The notes below the pieces were generated by a model that worked only from the letters and a program-made list of their open reading frames with translations, did not search any database and was not told where the DNA came from. A stretch of 64,000 bases of DNA from Vitellaria paradoxa (taxonomy: Eukaryota > Streptophyta > Magnoliopsida > Ericales > Sapotaceae): assembly GCA_019916065.1 (NCBI GenBank), contig CM034241.1, positions 9,771,223 through 9,835,222 on the forward strand, in the 5' to 3' direction. A program made the translations under genes and the position numbers. This document shows, in pieces, positions 1 through 13,191 of this stretch; position 1 is the first letter of the stretch; each line of letters starts with the position of its first letter.

Positions 1-1000
1 CTTTTAATTCTTATAATTTAATAATACATTTTAAAAATAATATAATGAAATAAAATGTAAGCGTAATAAATGTTAAAATAAATAATTTATAAAAGATTTG
101 TAAGAAAGTAAATAAATCTTAATATGATAAAGAAACTGTGAAAGTTTATAAATAAATTAAAATAAAATAAGTTATTTTTTATTTGATTAAGTTATAAAAT
201 AAATTAAAATTTATTTTTATGCAATTTCTAAAGATATAAATAAAAATAAAATTTATTTTAACCTTTCAAATTATTTTTTCTTACATAAAATTTTCAAATA
301 TGAAAATAAAACCACTTCTAAATTTAAATTTCTAATCATCCTTTACTCTTATTAACTTTTCTCACTAATCTTAAATTTAAAATAGAATCCATGATTTTTT
401 TTTCTCACCATTCTTCCACAGAAAAAAATAAAACTACTAAAATTTATAATATCTAACTAAGAAAATTAATGAACTGAAAAAATTAAATTTTGAGTATATA
501 GACAGAGTTATCAAACATAACATAAGTATATTTTTTTAAAAAAACTTAATTTAAACTTTTTTATAATAACAAATATTTTAAAAAATCTAAGATTAAAAAT
601 TTTATCTAGTAAGATAATTTTTATGCATAAGAAAATTTTTCACAAAAAATAAATTGTAATTGCCGCACCCTTAGCAAAATATCTAAGAAAATTGGTAGTT
701 GCTTTCTGTATATATATTTAAAAAAATATATACCTATCACAAAATAAAATATTTATGGCATTTAATTATGTCGTTAATTGAGTTTTTGTATAATTATAAG
801 TATGTAAAACATACGAAACAAAATAAATGAATAATTATGTAATTTTATGTAATAAAAAAATAAAATAAAATATATTTAAATATTTATAAAGTGTAAATAG
901 GTCCACCTAATTTAGAATTAGGTGCAACTAAACAACCTTCTAAAATTTCCTTAGTACCAACGCTTGAAAATTATGTAATCACCAACCTTTTATAACGAGA
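1..1000. other. AT-rich intergenic DNA
   Basis: Very AT-rich sequence with many A and T runs and no open frame or recognisable domain. I see no gene here. It precedes a GC-richer block that starts near 1010. Confidence 0.6.
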
Positions 1001-1009
1001 AACATAGTT

Positions 1010-1770
1010 CGCTGAAATGGGTATTACTATAAATGGCAACAAATCTGTCGCTCTCCTCCACCCGGGCGCGACCTTTGCTGCAAAACTTTCCATTTTCGAA
1101 AAACGAAAGCACCCATCTATCCGAGTCGACTCGCTCCCTTCATTTCCCACCGAGTCAACTCGTTCCCTTCCCGAACATATACCCGGACAGTCCACCGACT
1201 CTTTCCTCTAGCTTTGCGTCCATGGTGGTCACAGTGGCTGCCAATTTCACTTCCCCCCCTCTCTCACTACCTACCAGTATTAGTAAGTTGTAATAAGTAG
1301 CTTGTGTGCATTTTCCCCATTATATATATACATATATATGTATGTATGAATGTCATGGGTATGTGTTGATATTTGTGCAGCTACCCATATTTGAGGAGGA
1401 ATAAATATTTGTTAGGTTTATCTCTGGATATATCTATCTTTGGAGTTTCTGAATTGGGCAGGGAGAGAACGTGGGAGAAGGAATTTGTTGCCCATTGAGT
1501 GTATTTTAGGGAATCTTGTCAACTAGATTTTGCTATCAATTTGTTGTTTTTGTGCACTTTGAGATCCGAAATAACCCTAGATTTCCCGTGAAATATACTG
1601 TTCGTAACTTCTAAATCGGTATGAAATAGTCATCTTATGTAATTATTCTTTAATTATCTGCTATGTAAAAAATCCTAGTTCAGATTTTCACAACAATCAA
1701 ATCAACTAGCCGATGTGGCATGTAACCATCAATTGCTGCCTCGCCTGAGTGTAAAAATTGCCCCTTTTGG

Positions 1771-1816
<46 letters not shown>

Positions 1817-3517
1817 GCACATTTACTCAATAATTTGAGAAACCCTTTTCTACAAATCAGTTCCAAGAAAGTTCTTATCTTTTTTACTGTTTACATTTGC
1901 GCCCAATTAACATTGTATCTCTTTCTTGCACTTGGCAGAAAATGCATTGACCCCTGCCTATTTGCGGGGCTTACAATCACAAATTCACAACCAGACCCCT
2001 TTCTAGCTCTCTGCAAGCATATGTAGATGCAAAACACTTGATAGGACGCAGAATATGGGGAAATCAGCAATTCAATCAAGTTATAAGGATACGTGGAGAA
2101 GGAATACCAACCCAGTTGATGATTTGCTCCAATCTAAATTGGGAGACTCTGTTTATATTAGTATGTATTAACTGGGTAACACTGAGCGAGGCTTTCGTTG
2201 AAAGGGGTATTGGTCAAAATTACAGATGGACCTTGAAGGTTAATTCAATCCAGAAAACCTAAAGAAACCCTTTGTATTTTAGGATCACTTGTTCTTGTCC
2301 GTCAATGTTGGATAATTGAATGTGATTTATTGGATTTAATTGTGGGAAGAGAAGAAGCCTGTTTGGTCAACTGCTGCAAAAAGCTGATGGTAGTAGATGA
2401 AAGTTTCCTGCTTTAATGCTTATTCATTGGCCAGCTTTAAGAGTTAGTTATTTATTATTTAATGCTGAATAAGCTTTTTGCCAGAATGGTGTAATGCCTC
2501 TACAGAAATTGTTGTGTGTGTGAGAGAGAGAGAGAGAGAGATAGTGAGAGAGAGTAAACTGCAGGAGTTATAAAGATTGTTTGTCTTTTGAGTATGTAAA
2601 ATCAACTTCATGAAGTAGATGTCCTCGATAAGGGTAACTCTGATTTTTCTTGTAAATCTCCGTGTTAAAGTGTGTAATGGGAGAGGTGAATTTTGGAGAT
2701 GAGGTTATTTATGGCTCCTCAATTGCAATCTGGGTAAATTTAAAAACTACGTTTTTGCTGAAATGTTTGAATTTTGACAGTATTTGAGCAAGGAAATGGT
2801 CACATGTTTTAGTGTTTTGAGTGGTGATTGTTTGTAGAATGGGATGGTGGGACCTTCGATATGAATGTGCTGAGCTATTTTTGTCTTGGCCAAAATGGAA
2901 ACCAGAAGAATCCACATGCAGGAGTCTGACAGATTAAATTACACTGTGTTTGGTGGGAAGGGAGAGTAAAGTGTTTGGAAACTAATGGTTCGAATGCGAC
3001 AACTTTGTTGGGACGCCCTCTGTTGTTTAGTTACTCGCTTTTTTATCTGACTCTGTTGGCTTCAGTGGTCTGTGTGGTTCTCTTCTGGGCTAGGGGAATG
3101 AGCTATTTAACCTGCTCTTCTGAAGGGAGCGCCAAAGCATAATGCTATCTTCCTTTCTTTTTTGCTCAAACGACCAAGCTCTCTGAAACCTGCAACTTCA
3201 TGAATAAATTTGAAGGTATGGTCGTCCTTCTACTGCGCTTTCATGTCTATATCATTTTATGTGTTCACCAACTGCACGTGTTGTACTCCTTCTGGTTTGT
3301 GTCATTGCAGCATCTCATGCAATGCTTTTTCCTTGTATAATGCTTCTTACTTACCCTTCTACTTCCACTAGATGATAATAGCTTTTGAACATATATGAGT
3401 GCATGCATGCAGCACCCAGTGCCGAATGGAGATGATTGTTAGCATAATTAATGTAGATAGTCTATATCCATCTACTTCCACTAGATGGTAATAGCTTTTA
3501 TGATGTTCATTTAAGTG
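1010..3517 (+). promoter_or_regulatory. upstream region / probable 5' leader of the SPL gene
   Basis: A GC-richer block at about 1020-1260 contains a short diverged tandem repeat of the type CGAGTCGACTCGCTCCC / CGAGTCAACTCGTTCCC (about 1121-1175). It is followed by CT/CA microsatellite (about 1771-1817) and GA microsatellite (about 2520-2556). No conserved protein is encoded. Genes of the SPL2/10/11 type usually have long leaders with introns, so transcription may start as far up as the GC-rich block. A possible leader splice donor lies near 3215 (AAGGTATGG). Transcription start and leader introns are inference only. Confidence 0.4.
1771..1817. repeat. (CT)n(CA)n compound microsatellite
   Basis: About 20 bp of CT repeat runs directly into about 25 bp of CA repeat. 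It lies in the putative leader region of the SPL gene. Confidence 0.9.
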
Positions 3518-6500
3518 ATGGACTGCAACTCGAAAACTTCCTCAGATTGGGACCGGGAGAATTTGGCCATGTTCAGTGCCAAGACAATTGAGATTACCAA
3601 ACAGGTAGGACTTTCAAGCCACGCAATTGAAGGACAGGGAGTCAAAAATGGATCTCTATATTCATCTGCAATTGCTGGTTTCTCTAGTTCAGATTTGAGT
3701 TGTCACTCTTCATCCAGTAGCTCCATCTCAGCTTCTGCAGATTCTTCACTGAAGGAAGGAGTGAAGACATTTAGTACCATTGATGGTTTGCCTAAAGATT
3801 GTGGTCAGAAGGAAGAGGTTGCTGGGGCGTACGACTGTGGGAATTTTCCGACTTTGGTGGCTTCTGTCAAATCTAGTGAACCAATGATTGGTTTGAAGCT
3901 TGGTAAGTGGACTTACTTTGAGAACATGTGCGTTGCTGGCACTAGTAAGACCACATCCTTCCCTGAATCTGCTCTGGCAACAAAGAGATCCAGGATGACT
4001 TACCAGAGAGCACTGAACCCCCGCTGCCAAGTTGAAGGATGCAACCTCGACCTCAAGTCAGCCAAGGATTACCATCGCCGACATAGAATCTGTGAAACCC
4101 ATTCTAAAAGCCCACAGGTCATTGTAGCTGGGTTGGAGCGCAGATTTTGCCAACAGTGCAGCAGGTAAGGAAATTTTTGTTTTTCACTCGATCTCAGTAA
4201 TTGAGAAAGAACCTTAATTTTGAGAATAAGTTACAGGCTGCTTATTTCATAAATTTATTGCAATTAACTTTGTTTGCTTTTATTTATTTATTGTATTGTT
4301 TTATGCGTTCTAAATTTTGTTTCAAATCATCAATCTATGATAGTTGTTTTACGGATTATGACATGAGCTACTTGGTTAACAATTTTAAAGGTTACATGAT
4401 TTGTCGGAGTTTGATGATAAGAAGCGAAGCTGTCGTAGGCGCCTCTCTGATCACAATGCAAGGCGCCGCAAACCACAGCCAGCAGTTTTGCCATTAAACT
4501 CTGCTAGACTTTCATCATCGTTGCATGGTAACGTTTTAACTCTGAAAAATTCTTAGCTGCTTTTGTTGTCATAGATATTGTGTACAACTGAATATGCTGA
4601 TGTTACCTTGCATTTCACTTGGCTTTTACCTGCGGAAAATAGTTTTGACACCACCTCTGTATCAATATTGGTTTATTTACCCCAAAGATATATGGTTGCT
4701 ATATTCATTTTCCTTCTAACTTCTATTCTAGCAAAAAAATGTTTTTCTGTTTTAGATGCAATTTTGCAATGAACTATTTTGATAATCAGTTATTCAATCA
4801 GAAGTGACTTTATACATGTTCTCACGTCATTCCCCTCTATATCCTGGACGTGAACAGATGGGAGACAGCAGATGAATCTTTTGTGGAACAGGGCCAAAAC
4901 TCCAGTTTCACAGCCCACATGGCAAAATGCTTGCAACTTCAAGGATACACAATCCAGAGATTCTTTAATTAGGCCTTCAAGAATGGCAGGCAGTGAGAGG
5001 CAGGCATATTTGTCCAGTGATGAGATGCCCAATTCTATTTCTATACTGCGCCCTGACTCAGATAGGATCTTGTCTTTCCAGAGCACAACAGCCCGAGTTC
5101 TTAATCATGGTATGTGTCCTCTGTCTCACTTAGAAATGTACTGGACTGGAAATTGATTCCATCATAAAAAGTTTTTCTATACAACATAGCTACTGCACAA
5201 TTGGACTTTGTTCAAATCGAAAGTGTGTCAGCATCCAACAGTAAGTGGCTAGAACTTAGAGATCATGTCCCAAATGCAACAAATTACAATAAAATATTCA
5301 TACTTACATGTCTTTATTGAATGTTTACTCTCGGTGCCAGCCTGTAACCACTTCTTTGTCAAGTCCCTGTGATGCAAATTAAAGACTTAAAATTTTAATT
5401 TAATGGGATATTATTTCTATATTATTAGGATTAGATTTTTATCTTATTTTTAAAATTTGATTTTTATTAAATTAGTATTTTATTCACTGTCGAGAGCTCC
5501 AACCCCTAACCGTCATCATAGTCCAAAACCCTAGCCGCCATCGTAGTCCAAAACTCTAGCCGCCATCGTAGTCCAAAACCTTAGCCGCTGGTTTCAACAA
5601 ATACAAATACCATTCTGTTACTATTCAAAGCCAAAATCAGTTCAAAACCCTAGATTGATCGTCATACCAAGAAGCGACCCAAGTCTTTCGGCTTGGCATT
5701 TGAGTGAATAACCTAGTGGACTTCGAGTTGACCAAAGTCTCTCTTCCAGTCACTGACGAAGCCAACCAACATTGCCATCCTTGGGCGAAGCTCCAATGAC
5801 TTTCCAGCAGCCCTCTGACGATGTCCAGAATCTGTTTAAAATCTTTTAGCCCATATTTTTTGTAGATTCTAAGCTAACAGTAAACAGTCGACTACTTATT
5901 CAGACGGTACCTTCATTCCATACCATTTTGACGACGAATAACCAATTGCGAACCCAACTAGCGGCCATCTTGGAAGCAATTGAAGGACTAACCATTAGGA
6001 TGGACACAATTTTATTAAATGACTAGAATCACCATTATTCAACCCAAATGTCAAATACAGTTTTAGCTTCTCGTCCATTGAGTGATGTTCCAAAGGTCAT
6101 TGATAAACAGAAGAGAAAGCCAAATGATGATCACCTTGAAGTGTTGATTTATAAGCCTAATATTGACTTCTATTTCTTTGATGAGGAGATTAATGACCAA
6201 ATCATGAGCAAATTGGTTGATATAGCGCCTTTTCATATTATGCCATTTAATGAAGTTATGGAGACTACTGAGGTCACTTTTGCTGACAAAATAAATATTT
6301 CCAGTTGCTTAATAAATATTTTTAGTTTTATCATTCAGGTCCCTACTTGTATTATTCCACGCCTTGAGTTGAAGAATATGCTTAAAACCTACAGTGTTTC
6401 TGTGGAGTTTTGTCTTCCCTACAACTAAGCTTCTCTCATATGTTGATCTGTTTTTGGTCCTCTCTCAACATTTACAAGTTCTGTTATTGAAGTCGTGTTC

Positions 6501-7244
6501 ATTCCACTCTGGGAGGCTTGGCGGAGACACTAGGTTTTTGTCACCTCTTATGCGAGTCCATGAACTCTAGGAATGGCTTGAACATCCGCTTTGGTCATGG
6601 CCTAGTGATTAAAGGAGTGCACAAATTTTCAACTCGATGGAGTTTGGTTTTTTTTTTATAAGCGGTAGAGAATGATGCAAATTAAAGATTTAAAATTTTA
6701 ATTTAATAGGATATTATTTTTATATTATTAGGATTAGATTTTATCTTATTTTTAGGATTTGATTTTTATTTGATTTATCTTATCTTTAGGATTTGATTTT
6801 ATCTTTGATTTGAATTCCTTAAATCGTTAATTTGAATGCCTATATAAAGGCTTGAATTGTAAGTGTTATGCAGACTTTTGATTAATAAAATATTGAATTG
6901 AAGCTTGTGATTTGTTCTTCCCCTCCCCTTTTCTTCTTCTTTCTCTATTTCAGTTTTGCTTAATTTCTTTTCTCTCGTTGCTTTAATCTTCAACATCCTA
7001 CATCACCCTGTGGTTATAGTTAATCATTGGGCATGCAATTACCCTTTTCGGGATAGAAGTCCCTGCTTTTGCCTGGCATCTTTGACTCTGTTGCCACAAC
7101 AACGTCTATTTGCTGTGGCTTCCTATTTATAACATCTACACTGCAATGGCATTATTGTCAAAACGGAATTCCATTTGCTCTTGTCAAATTGGATGGATAC
7201 AAATGTTTAGTAGTTTGGACTGAGTTTCATTTTGCCTCTACTTG

Positions 7245-7275
<31 letters not shown>

Positions 7276-10200
7276 TATTTCGTTTGCCAGATAGGGACAC
7301 ATTTTTTTTTAGATTGGTATATAACCACCATTTTGATGACTTTCTCTAGATTCATTTAAGAGTGATTACTCTTCTATCTCAGATTAGGATGCTTATCTCA
7401 AGGGATCCATTCCTGCAATGATATATGTGATCTGTTTGTTTTTGCATGTCTCCAAAAAATTCATTCTTGCAGGGGCATACACTATATATTTGTGTGTGTA
7501 TTACTCCCTTTATAGAGAAGAGGGGAGGGAAGGTAAGGATCATGACCAAATTGCCCCATTTGCAGCATTGTAAAATATTTTGAAACTTGAAGATTTATAG
7601 GCGTGCTTGTACATGCAATTGTGTTGATATTTGTTATGGATGTTACGATCAGTGTCTTCACTGGGTTGCTTCTTCATGTGAAATGATTATAGACAGTGAA
7701 ATTGTTTTCGGGCCTGTTAAGCTTATAAGTTGTTAACTATGCTTGCTTCATCAAATTTTGGTTCCCCTGTTTGGATTTTCACTTCGTTGTCTGTGATTTT
7801 GGACCTTTGACATTTGTCAATTTTTCCTATCTTCTTATGTTAATGCCTACTGAGAATTTCTATGAGAAAGTCCTCATATTGACATCTCTTCATCTCTATG
7901 GTGTTAAGCTCTGTACTCTTAACATATATTCCCTAATAGTTGGTCCTGATGGGCAAACTGCTATTTGGAATTTAACTCTATTCTTATCCACATTCCTGGG
8001 CAAATTATTGGCCATACTTTAACCAGCCCCATCACTCATTCAAAACACCAAAAACCTTCCCTCTCCAGTCTTTAGGCATTCCCTTGGCTCCCGAACACTT
8101 TCATGAATACAATCATCTTTGACATCCCCCTCTTATTTTCGTCAAGTGGCTCCTGTGGCTTTTCAGTAAATCTTTTTGTGGCTTTTATGAGATGTTGACA
8201 TCTGGCACTTTTTATACTCCATGGCAAAAGTCTAGGGAACTCATCATCATACATGTTTGCCTAAGCTTCTTGACAACTGTGTGCATGGATGAGGGGCTTG
8301 TGGGCTAATGTAAGGCAAGCAGCTCATGTTGGGAAGTAGGAGACAATTGCTTTGTGAGTCACCCTAAGGGAGGGGAAGAAATATGCAACAAGGGGAGAGA
8401 GGGGGGGGGGAGAGAGAGAGAGACAGAAGGTATTCTAGAAAGAGAAGCTCTAAGGGTTGGTGAACATTGAATTTCTTAGGGTAAAGAATTATTGTGACTT
8501 TAGAGTGAATCAAGGGGAAGTTAATGGCCCTAGTGCTAAGGTGGTAGATAACATGGGAAAATGTTTGGGAGGTCAGTCGTGGCAAAGCGACTCTGGCCAG
8601 CCACTCTACTAGTTTGAGATTCCCGTTGGCAGGGGGTTAGCTAATGGGAGGGGGATGCCTGTCCCCACAATTGTTGCTAGGGCATTAAATCTTGGTAGTT
8701 AGATGCACTAAATACACAAGTAGATCTCTCTTAGATGCCTGAGGTGTAGTCTCCTTAAGCGCAGGGGTCTGTTAGCTTAGCAAACCCCTTTATCTTGCCC
8801 CTATTCCATTTGCCTTGTGTCACGCCCTTGATTTTGCCGTAAATCAAAGCGTAGGTAAAACACATGCAAATCATATTATCAGACAAGCCTAGTCCCTGAT
8901 CAAAGCAATCATACGATAAAATAAAATAAAATAAAATTGGACACACAATCCCAAAATAATAAGGCTCCACACCTATACAACCTTAAGTATACACTGGCTC
9001 CACACATCAAAACACATAAACTCTTAAAACAACATGCAAAGATTAAATAAAATATGAGTAGCTATGCCTCTTAACCTGGTGGTCTGGCCTACCTATCAAA
9101 TACAGTTCTATCAAAACCTGTAACAGAGTCTGTAGGGATGTGACCGCGCACATATATGTGCTCACCAAATAACGTCATGTCCTATAATGCCACTAGTATG
9201 AATATGCTAATCATAAATGAATAAACATCAGTATCTTATGATCATAACATTTCTATAATCTCAATATTTCATTTCCATAATATTAATTAATGACGCACCA
9301 ACTTGGGTTAGATACTTGGCAAGACTAACCTGAATATTGACATCCAGCCCAAACAAACAACTTCGCACATAGCTAGGGAGTGACGTACCATCCCTCACAC
9401 ACAATTCCGAGATGTACTCACACATTCCTCGCACATAGCTAAGGATCTATCCCACACACACAATTCTGGGATAACTATGCCAACCTTAGGTATTTGTGTT
9501 ATTATATAGGTTATTAGCCTACTGGTGTAACAATCAACTCCTGTGCACGTCTAGGGACTCTCAAACCCTTAGTATGTATACTCTCTAGTTCAGTATTTAT
9601 TAACCCCAAACAAAAATAAATGTAACTTATATTCATAATCCACATCTCATTTTTAAATATCTTAATTTCATCTTGTCAACACCATTTGTATTAATGTTTG
9701 TAATTAGTATGTGAATAAAGGAACATCTTATATCTTTAAACATCAAATTAATCAATAAAATGTAGGATGAAATACAATCTAATGAATGCGCGTCCGTACA
9801 AACATTCGTACGTACGTGTGTTCGAACAAATATTCCTCCCTAAGGCGGAACAAGCATGAACAACAGCCTAGAAGACTTGGTCCAGGAGTTTGTTTGGATG
9901 GGCGTCCATATGCAGGCACCATACAGACAGCTTTACAAACACTAACGGTCAAATATTTAAAATTTGGTTTAGTTTATACTCTGTTCTTCCATTTTTTCCC
10001 AAAATGCAGGCAATTTAAAATAGTTTTAACAAAATTTCCAGAACCTAATGAACTTGAAATACTTATATACGTGCTGTTATCATGAGAATCTCAAACATAC
10101 ACATGCTATCAACATGCAAGAAGGTTAAATCATTCTAAATCTACGTGCAACCTCAACAATAGAAAAGAACCATCCCCCCTCCCCTTCTTTTTAAAGGTAA

Positions 10201-12617
10201 AAAAAGAACCATCCCAGAACCAACTAAATCTACATTTATGTAACAAAATATGTTTAGAATCCCTACTTCTTGAAGACTTAAGTCAAGAAATGATAGTGTA
10301 AAGTGAAGCAAGATACTGACTCTCCTCCTCTCCCTTTCCTTCTTTTGTCCTTCTCTTCTTTCTTTTCTCTTTTCTTCTCACTTCCTCTTCCTTTCCTCTT
10401 CTCTTTTATTCGCCCAAGCGCACATACACACTATTCTTCTCTTTACAACTCTCAACTCTAAGAATTTTCTCTCTTCCTCAGCTCAAACACAAAGCCCGGT
10501 GAAACCTAATTACTTGGATGGCCCTATTTATATGGGTGTGTACAGAGTGGCAATCATATATGCCACCTGGAGACCAAGCTGGACAGGAAGATATGCTGCA
10601 TGCCTAGGTGGATCGTCTACCCGTGCAATACATATATATATATATATATATATAACTCGGTTGATGGAAACTTGTTAGCAAAGCCAAAAACACACATGGA
10701 AGTATGTAGGGCTGTTCATACGGACCTGCCTACGTACACTCGTGCTGATGGGTTTCTCACATTTAGAAAAAAATTTCAGGGTTTTAAAAGGTTAAGTTAT
10801 GTAAAATGACCAAATTACCCTCACATTAAAAAATAATATTAAGTGATACCAATATAAAATAAATATAATATTCAGTTAATACACGGAGCATAACACCTTG
10901 TAAGTGACCCCCAGCATGGAGGGTGTTCTTTGGACTTTGGTTTTTTTTTTTTTGGGGGGATTTGGGAAAGCTAACATAACAATCTATCTCAGCTTTGTGA
11001 CCTGTGGTCAAGAACCATTGGATTAAAATCCAACGGTCTGGATGCATTCACGTTTTTTTTTTTTTAATTAAAAAAGTGTGAATGCATCTAGGGCGTTGAA
11101 TTTTAATCTAGCAATCCCTGACCGTAATGTCACCGAGGTTGACATAATTCCTCTTTTCATTTTGTTTAGATAAGAGGATGAGAGGCATAGTCTCTCGTCG
11201 TAGGGGCGCTCGCCTGAGGGGTGAGAGTGCGAATGACACTTTGCTTGGGACACTTTCGGTGTCAAGCCTCGGATTTTAAGACCCGATGAGTTAGTGAATT
11301 ATGCCACACACAAAATGCATAAAATATATATACACATTCCCTGATCAGAGCCATAACCACCCCGGAGCAAACACTTGCATTCCAAAATAGAATTCTAGCA
11401 ATAAAAATAATAAGTGAGCCTTAGTCTAACTAGGCCACCATGCTTTAATTATAGTCCTATCAAAATAATAGTAAAAATCTTGGCCTTATGGCCTTACAAC
11501 CCAATCAAATAAATCCAAATAAAATATTAATACAATCCCGGCTGATTTAAAGTAAAAGACATGAAGAAAAAGTAAAATTATTCCAACGTAGCGGCCCCAC
11601 CTAGTTGTCAGGATTCGCATCTGCAACACAATTTGTGGGGACGTGAGTACTAATCCACTTGTACTCACGATGCATAATAAAAACATATGTAATATGCAGT
11701 AATAACCAAACAGTTTATTTTCAAGCTAATCTAATGTCGAATAATTATATGTCAAATGTACAATTAAACCAGTAGGCCACATCAAATATCAACAATTATC
11801 GTAATCCTTGAATTCATTTACATTTACCATTCATCACATCATATCATAGTATGGATTCTGGCCACATTGTATTTATGGCCAACACCTAACGGAAGCGAGT
11901 AACCAAACACGTCGTCGTTTGGGCTAACGCCCTTGGCCTTGATTAGCCAAATAAATGTCATATTGTAAACTACTAACCCACTGGTATGAATACCAACCCC
12001 TGCGTATGTTTAGGACCTTTCAACCCAAAGACAATCTCTGTACCTTTCTTTTTTTCCAGTACCTGCCAACCCCTGCAAACACCACATCCTCACATTACCT
12101 TTATTTTCATTATTATCATTTCAACATAACAACTCGTTAAAACCAACCATTATCCTCATATTATTACTCAAATAATAGTTTCCTCCTGATAAAATAAGTC
12201 ACTCGAATATTTTAGTTTAGGCATTCTAACTCACAGATTTTCATTCATTTAATTACTCCTTTTCATAGATAACACCGTGATATATTACAATGTGTTATAA
12301 AAAACGGGCATTTACACATTTATTTAACCCCTAATTAAAAATAGTCTTTAAAGAGCTATCATAAATTAAAAGATAAATATAAGTCAAGAAGAAAATAAAC
12401 AATACGCGACTAATATTTACTTATAGGTGTCAAACTGAAATTTTCTGAAATTTGAGGCTATTTCATAATTACTTAAAACTATTGGGGGGGGGATCCGCAA
12501 ATTTAAAAACTATTTACAACCCTGAAAAGTTTTTCTGCCAGCCACCATTAATCAAAGTACACATAGTGTGTGTGTATATATATATATATATCATATATAC
12601 ATAGTTTAGCACAGAGC

Positions 12618-12652
<35 letters not shown>

Positions 12653-13153
12653 TTATTTATTTTTATTATTATTATTATTTTGTCAAATAAGACAAACAAT
12701 ATAAAGAATGTAGAAATATATATACACCTAACGTACATTCACAACTCATCAAGTAGTGTACCTCTTTATATTGTTATTATTATATATATGTGTTTAATCT
12801 GTCATGCAAGGCCATCAAAATGTCTTGGCCCTGTCAATTTAAGCAAATAGGCATAGTGTAAATCCCCTATAAAATTAATATTCTCCGACAGAATAATGAT
12901 GGTTAAATTTCTAATGTAACCTAAATTTAGTCACATTTTATACAAATAAACATATTAAATTTATTTTACAATATTTTTACATATCATATATATAAATAAA
13001 AGACATTAAATCTCTATCTCAAACTTTCAAACAAAAGTCTGCAAGTTGCCCACAACCTTCTTATATACTCAAGTTATTAGCCCCAGTATTAGGTTGCTAT
13101 TCTACACTTCTAACTTACTCCCCTCTTCGGCCGAACTGTACCAAAATTTCTCC

Positions 13154-13191
<38 letters not shown>

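Noticed and set aside
1715..2026. Plus-strand open frame of 103 codons
   Set aside because: Much of it is translation of a CT/CA microsatellite; no domain and no conserved context.
4201..4497. Open frame overlapping SPL exon 2
   Set aside because: It is intron read-through in another frame; the true exon 4391-4527 is read in the SBP frame.
6048..6428. 126-codon frame inside the small LTR element
   Set aside because: No match to gag, pol or any plant family I know; likely chance in the internal region.
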